Shown: positions 9,648 to 18,475, counted from the stretch's first letter. The stretch: DNA of 64,000 nucleotides from Nostoc sphaeroides (GCF_003443655.1 NZ_CP031941.1:4710501-4774500), one strand, 5' to 3'. The notes: generated by a model from the letters alone, not told the origin. A program made the numbers and translations.

Positions 9648-10387
9648 TCTGAACGATAGGCAACGCGGAGACTTTGGACTAAAATCACCAGAGATGCGAT
9701 CGCCATTAACCCACCCCAAAACCAGTAAGGTAAAAGCAAATATCGCTGCATTTGCGCTGTATCAGAAAGTCCAAGGGGGCCAGCAGAACTACTAAATAGA
9801 TAATCAAGTTGATGGTACGTACTCACACAAGCTTGTACACCCAGAAATTGAATGACAAACCCTTGTGCCCAACGAGGTGCTTTCAGGGCAATACCCAAGA
9901 TTATGAAACCTAGTAAGGGAATTGCCACCAATCCAAACGAGGAACGTACCCAAATTAATGCGGAAAATAGCAAAAAACTCCCTAATATTTTCAAACTCAG
10001 AGTTGCTGCTGTAAAACTGCGGGAAGCCAGAATCAAACCTGCACCGGCAAGAGGCGGGCCCATTGGGCCTGCGGCTGCGACTATTGCCGGGCCAATTGGC
10101 CCCAATGACGACTGAATGCCATAGGTTGCGACACCGGAACCATTGCTAAAAATCTGCAATTTCTGAAACTGTCCCCCTAAAAGGAGTGCCATTAAGCCGT
10201 GACCCATTTCATGAAACCAAGTTGCCAGGATCGTAAATGGGTATAAAATATAATCCCCTGCTGGTATTTGCCACAGTAAAGCAGTTGCGATCGCTGCTGC
10301 AATTAGCCAAGTTAGCCCCATGCGTTCAACAACTGCTGGGGCTTCTTTGGTAAGCAAGGGTTCAAAATTTTTACTTGATTCCCTCAT
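9644..10387 (-). CDS. M50-family membrane metallopeptidase-like protein
   Basis: 247 residues and strongly hydrophobic, with about six membrane segments. The zinc motif HEMGH (59-63) lies at the end of an early membrane segment, as in M50/site-2-protease-like proteins. A Gly/Pro-rich part (GPIGPAIVAAAGPMGPPLAGAG, about 95-117) follows. Family knowledge suggests intramembrane proteolysis or a related housekeeping function; the substrate is unknown. The first gene of a two-gene unit with the overlapping 86-residue ORF. Upstream lies a spacer of ATTTTAGATTTTAG-type repeats. Confidence 0.78.
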   Translation of the reverse strand: MRESSKNFEPLLTKEAPAVVERMGLTWLIAAAIATALLWQIPAGDYILYPFTILATWFHEMGHGLMALLLGGQFQKLQIFSNGSGVATYGIQSSLGPIGPAIVAAAGPMGPPLAGAGLILASRSFTAATLSLKILGSFLLFSALIWVRSSFGLVAIPLLGFIILGIALKAPRWAQGFVIQFLGVQACVSTYHQLDYLFSSSAGPLGLSDTAQMQRYLLLPYWFWGGLMAIASLVILVQSLRVAYRSE

Positions 10388-10576
10388 AGGTCACTCAATT
10401 TTAGATTTTAGATTATTTCTTCAATTTTAGATTTTAGATTTTAGATTTTAGATTATTTCTTCAATCTAAAATCCAAAATTGTTCGACTGAGCGACTTGTG
10501 CCGAGCAAAGCCGAGGTAAGCCGAAGTCCAAAATCTCAAATTCGCAAGACTGATGTCACAATTGATAGAGAATCAG
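10388..10576. repeat. Spacer of short AT repeats with an inverted pair and a small GC dyad
   Basis: Tandem TTTTAGA units (10398-10455) face ATCTAAAATCC units (10470-10482). Next comes GACTTGTGCCGAGCAAAGCCGAGG (10493-10516 region), which recurs in inverted form near 59440-59500. No gene. Confidence 0.5.
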
Positions 10577-11458
10577 TTAAGCAAGTTGAAAGAGGAATGT
10601 CATTAAGTCTCCTTTACCCAAGCTGATGCGATCGCCTGGTCTTAAGCGATGACGATTCCCCGGTAAAAGTGGCAAATTATTAATGTAAGTGCCATTAGAA
10701 CTTCCTACATCCTCTACATAATGAGCATCTCCCTCAACGCGAATATCTGCATGAATCCGCGAGACAACTTCTGAATTGGGAAATCCTGAAACATCTATAT
10801 CTGGGGGAATCCGGTCATTGGGCTTGCCGATATGAATCACAGAGAGATTTTGTGGCAATTCAATTAACCGATCAGTTTGAACGTGGATTAACCGCGCTGT
10901 AACCTGCTGCAATTGCGTTTTGGCAACAGTTGCAGTTGGTGCTGGTGCGGCTGGCTCCTGTACTTCGGCTTCAGGGGCTGGCGCTGGTTCCAACGGTGGT
11001 GGAGTAGGAATAGTTTGTATAGAGACTACGGGTTGAGCTTCTAAGGCTGGCGCTGGTTCTGGAGGGCTGCTTTCTGCCACAGATACCTCTGGCAAAGCGA
11101 CTGGGGGAGCTGCCACCTCTGTTGCTGGTAAAGATGATTCAGGGGGATGGGAGTTAGTAGATCCGCCCATTTCCAAAGCATCTGGTTGTAAAGGTTCTAA
11201 CAGTGGATCGGGTGGAACTAATGGCGGTACTTCTACAGGAACATCGGGAGTAACTGTTGTAGCTACTGTTGCCGCGTGAACGTGTGGAACTCCTGCGGAG
11301 TGAAGATTATAGCCACACTGACCGCAGAATGCAGCATCTGCCTGCACAGTTGCCCCACAACTGGGACAGTTAGTAGTCGCGGGTAAGGGTGTATAGCAAG
11401 CTTCACACTGGACAGCGCCATCAGGGTTTGGATGATTGCAATTCGGGCAGACGATCAT
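10577..11458 (-). CDS. fraH: FraH-like protein: zinc ribbons, Pro-rich linker, FHA domain
   Basis: 293 residues. The N-terminus has four CxxC pairs (Cys 4/7, 18/21, 31/34, 45/48), forming a double zinc ribbon. A long Pro/Ala/Glu-rich linker (about 60-185) leads to a C-terminal FHA domain (about 205-290) with SRIH and SSNGTYINN motifs that bind phosphothreonine. This order matches FraH of Anabaena, needed for filament integrity and heterocyst membrane arrangement under nitrogen deprivation (established knowledge). pgl directly upstream on the same strand agrees with my recollection of the Anabaena neighbourhood. A paralogue with the same architecture cannot be excluded. Confidence 0.75.
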   Translation of the reverse strand: MIVCPNCNHPNPDGAVQCEACYTPLPATTNCPSCGATVQADAAFCGQCGYNLHSAGVPHVHAATVATTVTPDVPVEVPPLVPPDPLLEPLQPDALEMGGSTNSHPPESSLPATEVAAPPVALPEVSVAESSPPEPAPALEAQPVVSIQTIPTPPPLEPAPAPEAEVQEPAAPAPTATVAKTQLQQVTARLIHVQTDRLIELPQNLSVIHIGKPNDRIPPDIDVSGFPNSEVVSRIHADIRVEGDAHYVEDVGSSNGTYINNLPLLPGNRHRLRPGDRISLGKGDLMTFLFQLA

Positions 11459-11575
11459 CGATATTTAGCCTTTGTTCAAGATCATCATAAATATAGGTAG
11501 GACTGGCAAGCAGAGGGCGGCCCTAGCTTTAGATTCTAGCAATTACTGGTGATGGAACCAATTGGACACGGGGAA

Positions 11576-11712
11576 AGGGAGGAGGAGCAGGGGAGGCAGG
11601 GGAGGCAGGGGAGGCAGGGGACATGAGGAGAACTTGCAAGAAGTCTTTCCCCTTGTCCTCTTCCCAATGCCCCATGCCCCATGCCCAATGCCCCATGCCC
11701 CATGCCCAATTT
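11576..11712. repeat. Tandem short repeats (AGGCAGGGG and CCCCATGCC units)
   Basis: Three or more 9-bp units of AGGCAGGGG are followed by a run of CCCCATGCC/CAATGCC units. These are typical Nostoc short tandemly repeated repetitive sequences. Short frames through them are artefacts. Confidence 0.75.
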
Positions 11713-11718
11713 CCAAGT

Positions 11719-12441
11719 TTAATGTTGGAGTTCCAAACCTGCTGCCGCATCTAGCAGCCACCAAAGTTCTCCTTGGGGCTGAATTAAGCGGGATGGGTAA
11801 GTAAAGTCATCTGCTACAGGTGCAAAGACTTGCGCTAAAGCTGGTCGTTTATTAGCACCAGCAACTAGAAAAATCACACTGTTCGCAGCGTTGATGAAGG
11901 GGTATGTGAAACTTATCCTGGGGTTTCCGTCTTTGTTACCCACCGTAACTAGGCGATCGCGTACTTTGAGAGCCTCTGTGTGGGGAAACAAAGATGCGGT
12001 ATGTGCATCATCACCCATTCCTAACAATACTACATCCAACGAGGGAAACTCCACCCCAGAAGAATTGAAAAATTCTTTAAGCTGTTGTTCATACTTAGCA
12101 GCAGCCAGTTCTGGCTTGGCTTCTAAGGTTGGTACGGGGTGAATGTTAGCTGCTGGGATATCAACACGATCTAGCCACGCCCGACGCGTCATCAGTTCAT
12201 TGCTATCGGGGTGATCTGGTGGTACGTAACGCTCATCCCCCCAGAATATATGAATTTTATCCCAAGGCAGTTTTTGATTAGCGATCGCTTCGTATAACGG
12301 TTTAGGTGTACTACCCCCAGATAAGGCGATGCTAAACCGCCCCTGTTGCTCAATGGCAGTTTCTAACTTCGACAGAATTAATTCTAGCGCTCGTGCAACC
12401 AGCGCCGGCTGATCCGGTAGAACTTCAACGGTTTTGTTCAT
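11719..12441 (-). CDS. pgl: 6-phosphogluconolactonase
   Basis: 240 residues, the normal length. It hydrolyses 6-phosphogluconolactone to 6-phosphogluconate in the oxidative pentose phosphate pathway, the main source of reductant in dark and heterocyst metabolism. Motifs include ALSGGSTPKPLYEAI, FWGDERYVPPDHPDSN and LLGMGDDAHTASLFP, all conserved in the glucosamine-6-phosphate isomerase/6PGL fold. The gene lies upstream of the fraH-like gene on the same strand, but 260 bp of repeat-rich spacer separates them. Confidence 0.95.
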   Translation of the reverse strand: MNKTVEVLPDQPALVARALELILSKLETAIEQQGRFSIALSGGSTPKPLYEAIANQKLPWDKIHIFWGDERYVPPDHPDSNELMTRRAWLDRVDIPAANIHPVPTLEAKPELAAAKYEQQLKEFFNSSGVEFPSLDVVLLGMGDDAHTASLFPHTEALKVRDRLVTVGNKDGNPRISFTYPFINAANSVIFLVAGANKRPALAQVFAPVADDFTYPSRLIQPQGELWWLLDAAAGLELQH

Positions 12442-12751
12442 GGCTCCATCATCATATTGCTGGCTTCTGGCAATACAATACCGAACTTATTACAATCCTC
12501 CTTTTTAACTTTTGAAACATTTAACATCATGGATTAGGTAGGCTGGAAAAACGTAGACGCTTATACCTTCAACGGCAAGTTGTCAGTAGTCAGTTGTACT
12601 AACTACTAACGGCTCTCATGATTATTTGTATTTACACCCAATTACTTGATACTTTGTTGATTAACGCCACAGAGGATACATTTATTAATTCTTATTAAAA
12701 ATTAATAAAACTAATTAATCACTTTATTTTGGACTGGGTAATGACATATTA
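12442..12751. other. Intergenic spacer between rph and pgl
   Basis: 310 bases, AT-rich, with short direct repeats (CAGTTGTACTAACTACTAACG) and no gene, terminator or mobile-element end that I can support. Confidence 0.5.
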
Positions 12752-13495
12752 TTAATCTCCCACAAATAACCCTTTCCAGTCAGCGATCGCTTCGCGTTGG
12801 GCGATTAACAATTCCTGAATTCCTTTTTGGGCGACATCTAGCAGTTGATCCAACTGAGTCCGGCTAAAGCTGCCTTCTTCGGCTGTTCCCTGGACTTCAA
12901 TGATTCCCAGGTGTTGATTCATCACCACGTTAAAATCTACTGTTGCAGCCACATCTTCGATATAATTCAAATCCAAAAATGGCTCTCCCTCCAGTAATCC
13001 TACGGAAACTGCTGCTACTTGTCCACACAGAGGCGATCGCTCCAACATCCCCTCTTGCAATAATTTAGAAATTGCATGAGCCAACGCCACAAACGAGCCT
13101 GTAATGGCTGTTGTTCGAGTTCCAGCGTCTGCTTGCAACACATCAGCGTCCACAATCAACGTGTGTTCTCCCAATGCCTCAAAATCCACTGCTGCGCGTA
13201 AACTGCGGCCAATTAGACGTTGAATTTCTTGCGTCCGTCCAGATAATTTCAATAATTCCCTTTCTTGGCGTTTTTGGGTTGCAGATGGTAGCATCCGGTA
13301 CTCAGCAGTCAACCAGCCTTTACCAGTTCCTTCGAGAAACTTCGGAACTCCCTTATTAACGCTAACAGTACAAAGTACTTGCGTATCACCGCATCTTGCG
13401 AGAACAGAACCGGGGGCAAAGCGGGTGAAATTGGGGTGAAAGCTGATCGGACGTAGTTCGTAAGGAAGACGACCGTCAGGACGCTGCCAAGCCAT
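12752..13495 (-). CDS. rph: Ribonuclease PH
   Basis: 247 residues, the family's usual length. A phosphate-dependent 3'-5' exoribonuclease that trims tRNA 3' ends. The start [19 protein letters not shown] and the phosphate/active-site region ([17 protein letters not shown], and [16 protein letters not shown]) match the RNase PH signature. It stands alone; a TCATTTG heptamer array lies just upstream (13540-13568). Confidence 0.95.
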   Translation of the reverse strand: MAWQRPDGRLPYELRPISFHPNFTRFAPGSVLARCGDTQVLCTVSVNKGVPKFLEGTGKGWLTAEYRMLPSATQKRQERELLKLSGRTQEIQRLIGRSLRAAVDFEALGEHTLIVDADVLQADAGTRTTAITGSFVALAHAISKLLQEGMLERSPLCGQVAAVSVGLLEGEPFLDLNYIEDVAATVDFNVVMNQHLGIIEVQGTAEEGSFSRTQLDQLLDVAQKGIQELLIAQREAIADWKGLFVGD

Positions 13496-13609
13496 TGGAG
13501 TTGCCTCAAGTTTTAGAATACTGCCTTAAGATTACCTTAGTGTCATTTGTCATTTGTCATTTGTCATTAGTTATTATTTCTCTCCCTGCCCCCTGCGCCC
13601 TGCCTCCTT

Positions 13610-14233
13610 CTAAGGAACTGAAAGCAGAGTCAAAATATTTTGCTGTACCATATCTGGTGACTGGTCGCCGTTGATGGTCAATAAGCGGCGACGACGGTCG
13701 TAATATTCAAGTATTGGAATGGTGCGATCGTAGAATAATTCTACACGCCGTTGTACGATTTCTGGTTGGTCATCTGGTAGCGATCGCCCCAAGGATCGGC
13801 TAACCATGACAGCTTCCGACACTTGGAGATAAATTGCCCAATCTAGCTTTTGTTCTAAATTATCCAATAAAAAATCTAATTCTTCAGCTTGAAAGGCGGT
13901 ACGGGGATAGCCTTCCAACACCCAATCTCCGTTAATATCTGGTTGTCTGAGGCGAATTCGGATCAATTCAATGATTATTTCATCTGGAATCAACTCCCCT
14001 TTTTGCATATAGGGCCGGGCGTGATAACCTAGTTCACTCAGGCTAGCGTAAACCGAAAGAGAAGTCCGGGGGTCGGCCTCGGGTCATTGGAACTCCGGGA
14101 GGAGTTGATCGCCAGATATCGCTTCCCGTAAAATCTCACCTGTAGAAACCAAAGGAATATCAAAGTATCTGCAAAGCCTTTGTGCTTGAGTGCTTTTACC
14201 CGATCCTGAACCTCCCAGAATCACTAATTTCAC
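13610..14233 (-). pseudogene. adk: Adenylate kinase-family gene broken by an in-frame palindromic insert
   Basis: The reading frame starts at a GTG (14233) with a GAGGAG box upstream and encodes KLVILGGSGSGKSTQAQRL, the P-loop of a nucleoside monophosphate kinase. It continues through STGEILREAISGD. Then 14 foreign codons follow, the eighth of which is TGA (14086-14084). After them the same frame resumes with TSLSVYASLSELGYHARPYMQKGEL and runs to the end, including the lid and the DDQPEIVQRR region. Only codons from the ATG at 14008 remain open as a downstream fragment of 132 residues without the P-loop. The gene is probably inactive unless the TGA is read through. A housekeeping adk is expected elsewhere in the genome, since this protein resembles the second cyanobacterial paralogue. 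Confidence 0.85.
14066..14107 (-). repeat. 42-bp palindromic insert inside the adk-like gene
   Basis: A GC-rich block with the dyad ACTCCGGGAGGAGT and a second imperfect dyad GGTCGGCCTCGGGTC. Its 42 bp preserve the reading frame on both sides, but one codon is TGA. The borders were inferred by matching the flanking protein to the family pattern SGDTS. Confidence 0.65.
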
Positions 14234-14565
14234 AACAATTAACTCCTCATCCTGTCAAATTCACTACTTGCTAAGTCTGTTTTGCCCAAACAACCGATAA
14301 ATCTAATATTTAGCGATTTTCAGCCGTTATGCCCAGCTTTTTTAAATAATTGGAACTGTAACTCTTATGTTTTCATTTTTACAACTACTTTCAGAGGAAA
14401 AACGAAAATAACCCTTGACTTCAACACAAACGTAGTGTTTGACTAAGAATGCAATTTGCCAAATCCACCACACTTGGGAAAAACAGATAGATTATACAGG
14501 CAGACTTGTAATAAGTACCGCCAGCCCAACCCCTTAATTTATTGTAATTTTTTGAACTTTACCCT
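14234..14565. other. Divergent intergenic region
   Basis: 332 bases between the leftward adk-like gene and the rightward CobO-like gene. It should hold both promoters. I see AT-rich stretches but no clear operator, repeat or small gene. Confidence 0.5.
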
Positions 14566-15102
14566 ATGGTTGCCCAGCTAGAAACTCCAAGTATAAATTC
14601 AACACTTACCTTACCATATCTAGTTGAAGGGCTAGTGCAAGTTTTCACTAGTTCCCATCGAAACTTTTTTACAACTGTTATGGCTCAAGCACTGAGAATA
14701 GCTGGACAAGGAACTCCAGTATTAATAGTGCAGTTTCTCAAAGGAGGCATTCGTCAAGGACAGGATCGACCTATACAACTAGGACAAAATTTAGATTGGA
14801 TTCGCTGTGATTTACCTCGTTGTATTGATACACCACATTTAGACGATACTGAAAATCAAGCTTTACAAAAACTGTGGCAGTATACACAGCAGGTAGTGTG
14901 TGAGAGTAAGTATTCTCTCGTTGTCTTAGATGAGTTAAGTTTAGCGATTAACTTTGGTTTAATTCCTGAAACGGAAGTTTTAGCGTTTCTGGCAAAGCGC
15001 CCTCCCCACGTCGATATTATTCTCACAGGGCCAGAGATGCCAAAATCTCTCTTGGATGTGGCAGATCAAATTACAGAAATCCGTCGGAGTTATCGACCTT
15101 AA
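14566..15102 (+). CDS. CobO/BtuR-like P-loop protein with degenerate P-loop
   Basis: 178 residues with the fold of ATP:cob(I)alamin adenosyltransferase (CobA/CobO/BtuR): ALRIAGQGTPVLIVQFLKGG follows the nucleotide loop, and LVVLDELSLAINFGLI is the Walker B region. RPPHVDIILTGP also fits the family. The family P-loop, normally GNGKGKTT, reads SSHRNFFTT here, so the conserved Gly and Lys residues that hold ATP phosphates are missing. The protein therefore probably does not act as a standard adenosyltransferase. It may be a regulatory or structural homologue. The reading frame is intact and there are no signs of decay. Confidence 0.75.
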   Translation: MVAQLETPSINSTLTLPYLVEGLVQVFTSSHRNFFTTVMAQALRIAGQGTPVLIVQFLKGGIRQGQDRPIQLGQNLDWIRCDLPRCIDTPHLDDTENQALQKLWQYTQQVVCESKYSLVVLDELSLAINFGLIPETEVLAFLAKRPPHVDIILTGPEMPKSLLDVADQITEIRRSYRP

Positions 15103-15125
15103 ACAAAATACTCAATTCAGGATAT

Positions 15126-15283
15126 CCTAGTATAGGAATCATATTTGATTTCTGAAAATATTTCAGTAGGGTGTGTTATGCCGTAGGCTAACGCACCATC
15201 CGAAGATTCTGGTGCGTTACGGAAGCCGTAACACACCCTACATATACTTAGATTTTTTCATAAATCAAATACTAGTCCTATAG
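15126..15283. repeat. Long imperfect palindrome (family H), MITE-like
   Basis: About 158 bp. The left arm CCTAGTATAGGAATCATATT is roughly complementary to the right arm AAATCAAATACTAGTCCTAT. The centre is a strong dyad GTAGGGTGTGTTA/TAACACACCCTAC with GGTGCGTTA/TAACGCACC. It could also terminate or attenuate transcription between the CobO-like gene and dcd. Confidence 0.65.
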
Positions 15284-15308
15284 TTCGGTTTGAATTAGCT
15301 GTGAAGTT

Positions 15309-15908
15309 GTGATTAAAAACGATATCTGGATTACTGAAATGGCTCAAAAGGGTTTGATTTCGCCCTTTGAGCCAAGTTTAATCCGAAAAGTACAAAAAGA
15401 TAAGTCTGTAGCGGTTCAACCTGTAATTAGCTACGGTTTGTCTTCTTATGGCTATGATATACGCCTTTCCTCGGCAGAGTTCCGCATTTTTCGCCACATT
15501 CCCGGAACTGTAGTTGATCCCAAAAACTTTAATCCCCAGAATCTGGAGCCAACTGCACTGCACACAGATGCTAATGGCAGTTACTTTATTTTACCTGCTC
15601 ATAGTTATGGGCTTGGGGTTGCTCTAGAAAAACTAGAGGTTCCTGAGAATATCACTGTAATTTGTATTGGAAAATCTACGTATGCACGTTGTGGCATAAT
15701 AGCAAATCTAACGCCTGCTGAGGCTGCATGGCGAGGTCATCTTACCTTAGAGTTTTCCAATTCTTCCAGCGCTGACTGTCGCATTTACGCGAATGAAGGT
15801 GTAGTGCAATTGCTATTTTTAGAAGGTGAACCATGCGCTATCAGTTACGAAGCCCGTCGAGGTAAATATCAGGATCAACTAGAGATTGTAACTCTAGCTA
15901 AAGTCTAA
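15309..15908 (+). CDS. dcd: dCTP deaminase
   Basis: 199 residues. Deaminates dCTP to dUTP, the precursor for dTMP synthesis. Family motifs are SYGYDIRLSS near the N-terminus, the active-site region GKSTYARCGIIANLTPAEA and RGHLTLEFSNSS. The start codon is GTG (MIKNDIWITEM), with GAAG shortly upstream. It lies 1.4 kb from thyX, which uses dUMP, the downstream product; this is a functional but not a tight operonic link. Confidence 0.93.
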   Translation: MIKNDIWITEMAQKGLISPFEPSLIRKVQKDKSVAVQPVISYGLSSYGYDIRLSSAEFRIFRHIPGTVVDPKNFNPQNLEPTALHTDANGSYFILPAHSYGLGVALEKLEVPENITVICIGKSTYARCGIIANLTPAEAAWRGHLTLEFSNSSSADCRIYANEGVVQLLFLEGEPCAISYEARRGKYQDQLEIVTLAKV

Positions 15909-16049
15909 GTAATTAAAAATAAAGAAAAAGTTATTTATGGCTATTTTAAGTAACATAGATATAGAAAAAGAAATCAGTAATAACTTATTTCAATATCAGT
16001 CATAAAGTGTATGAACGGCTTCTTGAACTTCTTACTCAGAAGATTTTCA

Positions 16050-16301
16050 TCAAGCAGAATGAGCATAAGTAATTTGCTCCTGATTCAGCATTGCTTTTGC
16101 AATCACCTCCAAAACTTGTAACACCTGAGTTTGCAAATGTGGAAAATCTTCTAAGAATTCGGTTAAACCTGCTTCACCTTCTAGATAGTCGAAAAAAGTC
16201 TGCAATGGAACTCGCGTTCCAACAAACACAGGAGTACCACTCATAATATCTGGATCAGAGGAAATAATTAGGCGATCGCATAGAACTTTTTGAATATCCA
16301 T
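16050..16301 (-). CDS. DUF433 protein
   Basis: 83 residues with the DUF433 pattern: DRLIISSDPDIMSGTPVFVGTRV, then FFDYLEGEAGLTEFLEDFP. DUF433 proteins are usually antitoxin-like winged-helix partners of DUF5615 (PIN-like) toxins. No DUF5615 gene follows in this window, so this looks like an orphan. An AGGAC box lies just before the ATG. The upstream neighbour on the same strand, 36 bp away, is the DUF2887 protein. Confidence 0.8.
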   Translation of the reverse strand: MDIQKVLCDRLIISSDPDIMSGTPVFVGTRVPLQTFFDYLEGEAGLTEFLEDFPHLQTQVLQVLEVIAKAMLNQEQITYAHSA

Positions 16302-16337
16302 CGTCCTAGAAAAGTCTATATGAGATAGTCTAAACCT

Positions 16338-17174
16338 TCATAGCGCTTCCAGCCAAACCTGTAAATCTGCCAAACTAGTAAAATCTAACAGTGCTTCACC
16401 CAAATCTTCCAGCACGGGCAAAGGTAAACCAGAAATTGAGGAGCGTATTTCTTCAGAAAGTTCGCCAAATCGCTTAGTCAATTGCCGGAGAATAAGATTA
16501 GCTGTTGCTTCCTCCCGTCCTTCTTCCTTAATTTCTCGATAAACTCGCGTTTCCTTCAGCGTAATTCCTAACATAGACTCTACCTCCGCTTGAGTTAACT
16601 GTTCAAACCTATACACCATGATCGTCGTTATTAATTCAATTATGGCGCGATTCGATGGTGATAGCATTTCTTGAGTGGTTCTTGTTAACAAGTACCTTGC
16701 TTCTTCTGGTGCTTGTTCTTCATCCACTGTAGTTAGTACCATCAGCGCTACCCATATAGGTAACTGACGAATATCCCCTAATTCATCTAAATACACCCGA
16801 TGTACTTGTCCGCCGTTCAGTAATGAGCGATGAGGATGAATATCGCTTTGTTCGATACTGCGCGACGGGTAAATTATCACTGTTTGCCAGTCGCTAAATC
16901 TGGCACGGTTGCGGTAGAAATATAACGAAGATTCAGCCCATACTCTTTCATAAAGTTGTTCATCTTTCTGGAACTGCACCTCGCAAAAATATACAACTCC
17001 AGCACCATCGCTTTCAGGTGGTAGAAATACTCCGTCAATTTCAAATTTAGGTTCTTTGACGGCGACTGAATCAAAACGATAACTATCTGCATTAGTTGGA
17101 GGATTTGCCACTAGTTCAAACAGCAAATTGGGAGACTGTTGAAACAGTTTGTAAAATATTGAGTCTCGACGCAT
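16338..17174 (-). CDS. Rpn/DUF2887-family protein (PD-(D/E)XK nuclease-like)
   Basis: 278 residues of the cyanobacterial DUF2887 type, related to the Rpn recombination-promoting nucleases. Residues 1-110 hold the nuclease-like core: FELVANPP, FEIDGVFLPP and VYFCEVQFQKDEQLYERVW, with a D...E-x-Q arrangement like the PD-(D/E)XK fold. The C-terminal helices (REEATANLILRQLTKRFG onward) match the DUF4351 type tail. These proteins are often multi-copy and transposase-like in distribution. The true activity is unknown. Confidence 0.82.
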   Translation of the reverse strand: MRRDSIFYKLFQQSPNLLFELVANPPTNADSYRFDSVAVKEPKFEIDGVFLPPESDGAGVVYFCEVQFQKDEQLYERVWAESSLYFYRNRARFSDWQTVIIYPSRSIEQSDIHPHRSLLNGGQVHRVYLDELGDIRQLPIWVALMVLTTVDEEQAPEEARYLLTRTTQEMLSPSNRAIIELITTIMVYRFEQLTQAEVESMLGITLKETRVYREIKEEGREEATANLILRQLTKRFGELSEEIRSSISGLPLPVLEDLGEALLDFTSLADLQVWLEAL

Positions 17175-17279
17175 GAAAGCATTTTACTAATTTTTTATAA
17201 CAAGAATTCAGAACTCAGGAGCGGAGCTAGAGACGCTCCGTCTCCGGTCAGAATTCACTATGAATTCCCCAAAATGTGA

Positions 17280-18002
17280 TTATGGTGCTAATCTTGCCTT
17301 ACCTAGACGCTGCTTTTCATACCATTGTGCGATCGCAGGTGCCCAATCTTCAAAATGAGGCCACATCATTTCACACAACTTTTGAATTTCAAGTTGGGCA
17401 TCTTTCTTATTTCTCAGGTCACAAAAATGCAAGAAAGACCTTAAATTGAAACTAACTACAAAATGCTGGCGATAATCAAAAGGCACTTTACCTCTTGCAT
17501 GTTCTTCAGACATTCCACCCTCAAAATCAGCTTTATATCGTTTAGCTGCTTCTAGACACCACTGCAAATCTGCTGCTCGTTGCTCTGGTGAATAATGGTA
17601 CTTTTTTCCTTGTCTATCAGTGTAATAACCAACGGGACGGACGTAAAAAACATCTTCTATGTCTTTCTTACCTTCTACTACGTCAATAAATTGGTTGCCT
17701 GTGTACCTAAATGACTGAACATCAAATGATACTCCTACACGATGAGTACGGGCCTGCTGCATCACACTGTGAGGAAAGTAGCCACAGTTGAAAACAATTT
17801 GGGGATGCTCTAGAGGCCCGTAGTGTCCCCTCTCCCCGGCTAAAAGTCGCTTAACAATAACTTCGCCGCTTTGTGACTCCGAGGGCCAAGAGTCGCGCTC
17901 ATCATACACGAACCCATCGGTATAGTCTTGGTGCATCGCGGCATAAATCACCTGCTGCGGGTTTGGTGTTTTGGCAATAACCTCTACTCGAAATCGATGC
18001 AT
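17280..18002 (-). CDS. thyX: FAD-dependent thymidylate synthase
   Basis: 240 residues. Makes dTMP from dUMP using methylenetetrahydrofolate, NADPH and FAD. The ThyX signature appears at residues 85-100 as RTHRVGVSFDVQSFRY, close to but not identical with the classic RHRxxSxNExSxRY. RGHYGPLEHPQIVF and the C-terminal RSFLHFCDLR are also family-typical. No thyA is seen here. dcd lies nearby. Confidence 0.92.
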   Translation of the reverse strand: MHRFRVEVIAKTPNPQQVIYAAMHQDYTDGFVYDERDSWPSESQSGEVIVKRLLAGERGHYGPLEHPQIVFNCGYFPHSVMQQARTHRVGVSFDVQSFRYTGNQFIDVVEGKKDIEDVFYVRPVGYYTDRQGKKYHYSPEQRAADLQWCLEAAKRYKADFEGGMSEEHARGKVPFDYRQHFVVSFNLRSFLHFCDLRNKKDAQLEIQKLCEMMWPHFEDWAPAIAQWYEKQRLGKARLAP

Positions 18003-18136
18003 TAGCTTATGGGGAATGGATTGGTAACTGAGATTGCTTACGCAGAAGGAGCGGAGCTTGCTTGTTATAGATAGCTTTTAACTCGATCCACGATCATATC
18101 TCTGGTTGGGTCTTCTACTTGACCAGATTAAGATAC

Positions 18137-18163
18137 TTTACAAAAATTAATAACTTTGTTACA
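18137..18163 (+). promoter_or_regulatory. Pair of HLR1-like half-sites upstream of the hli gene
   Basis: TTTACA (18137-18142) and GTTACA (18158-18163) are direct repeats 21 bp apart, two helical turns, instead of the 10 bp of a standard HLR1 (RpaB) site. A TATATAA box follows at about 18170. Suggestive only. Confidence 0.3.
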
Positions 18164-18197
18164 GTTATTTATATAAAGAGAAGACAGGGAAAAATCC

Positions 18198-18413
18198 ATG
18201 CGTACAAACACTGCTATAATTGATGACCAAGGCAAACTGAACAACTTTGCGATCGAGCCAAAGGTTTATATAGATGAGCAAGGCGATCGCACTGGTTTCA
18301 CTCCCTATGCAGAAATGCTCAATGGTCGTTTAGCAATGATTGGTTTTGTCTCTCTCATAGCATTAGAAGTATTCACAGGACACGGCATCGTTGGTATTTT
18401 GGCAAGTCTGTAA
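18198..18413 (+). CDS. High-light-inducible protein (HLIP/CAB-ELIP family)
   Basis: 71 residues with one membrane helix. The chlorophyll-binding signature ExxNGRxAMxGF is present as [12 protein letters not shown] (39-50). HLIPs bind chlorophyll and carotenoid, protect newly made photosystem II and quench excess light in the thylakoid. The start follows an AGAAGACAGGG stretch. A rho-independent terminator sits 37 bp downstream, so the gene is monocistronic. Light control is likely from family knowledge and weakly supported by the half-sites upstream. Confidence 0.93.
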   Translation: MRTNTAIIDDQGKLNNFAIEPKVYIDEQGDRTGFTPYAEMLNGRLAMIGFVSLIALEVFTGHGIVGILASL

Positions 18414-18449
18414 AAACTTATTTCTATAACTTAATTCTCAACAAATAAT

Positions 18450-18475
18450 AAGAGACGGTAAATTTACCGTCTCTT
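18450..18475 (+). terminator. Perfect 26-bp hairpin after hli
   Basis: AAGAGACGGTAAA is followed directly by its complement TTTACCGTCTCTT, with AATTT after it. Strong stem but short T tract. Confidence 0.7.

Noticed and set aside
13610-14008. 132-residue ORF as an intact gene
   Set aside because: It lacks the P-loop half, which lies upstream in the same frame beyond a TGA; better described as a broken adk-like gene.
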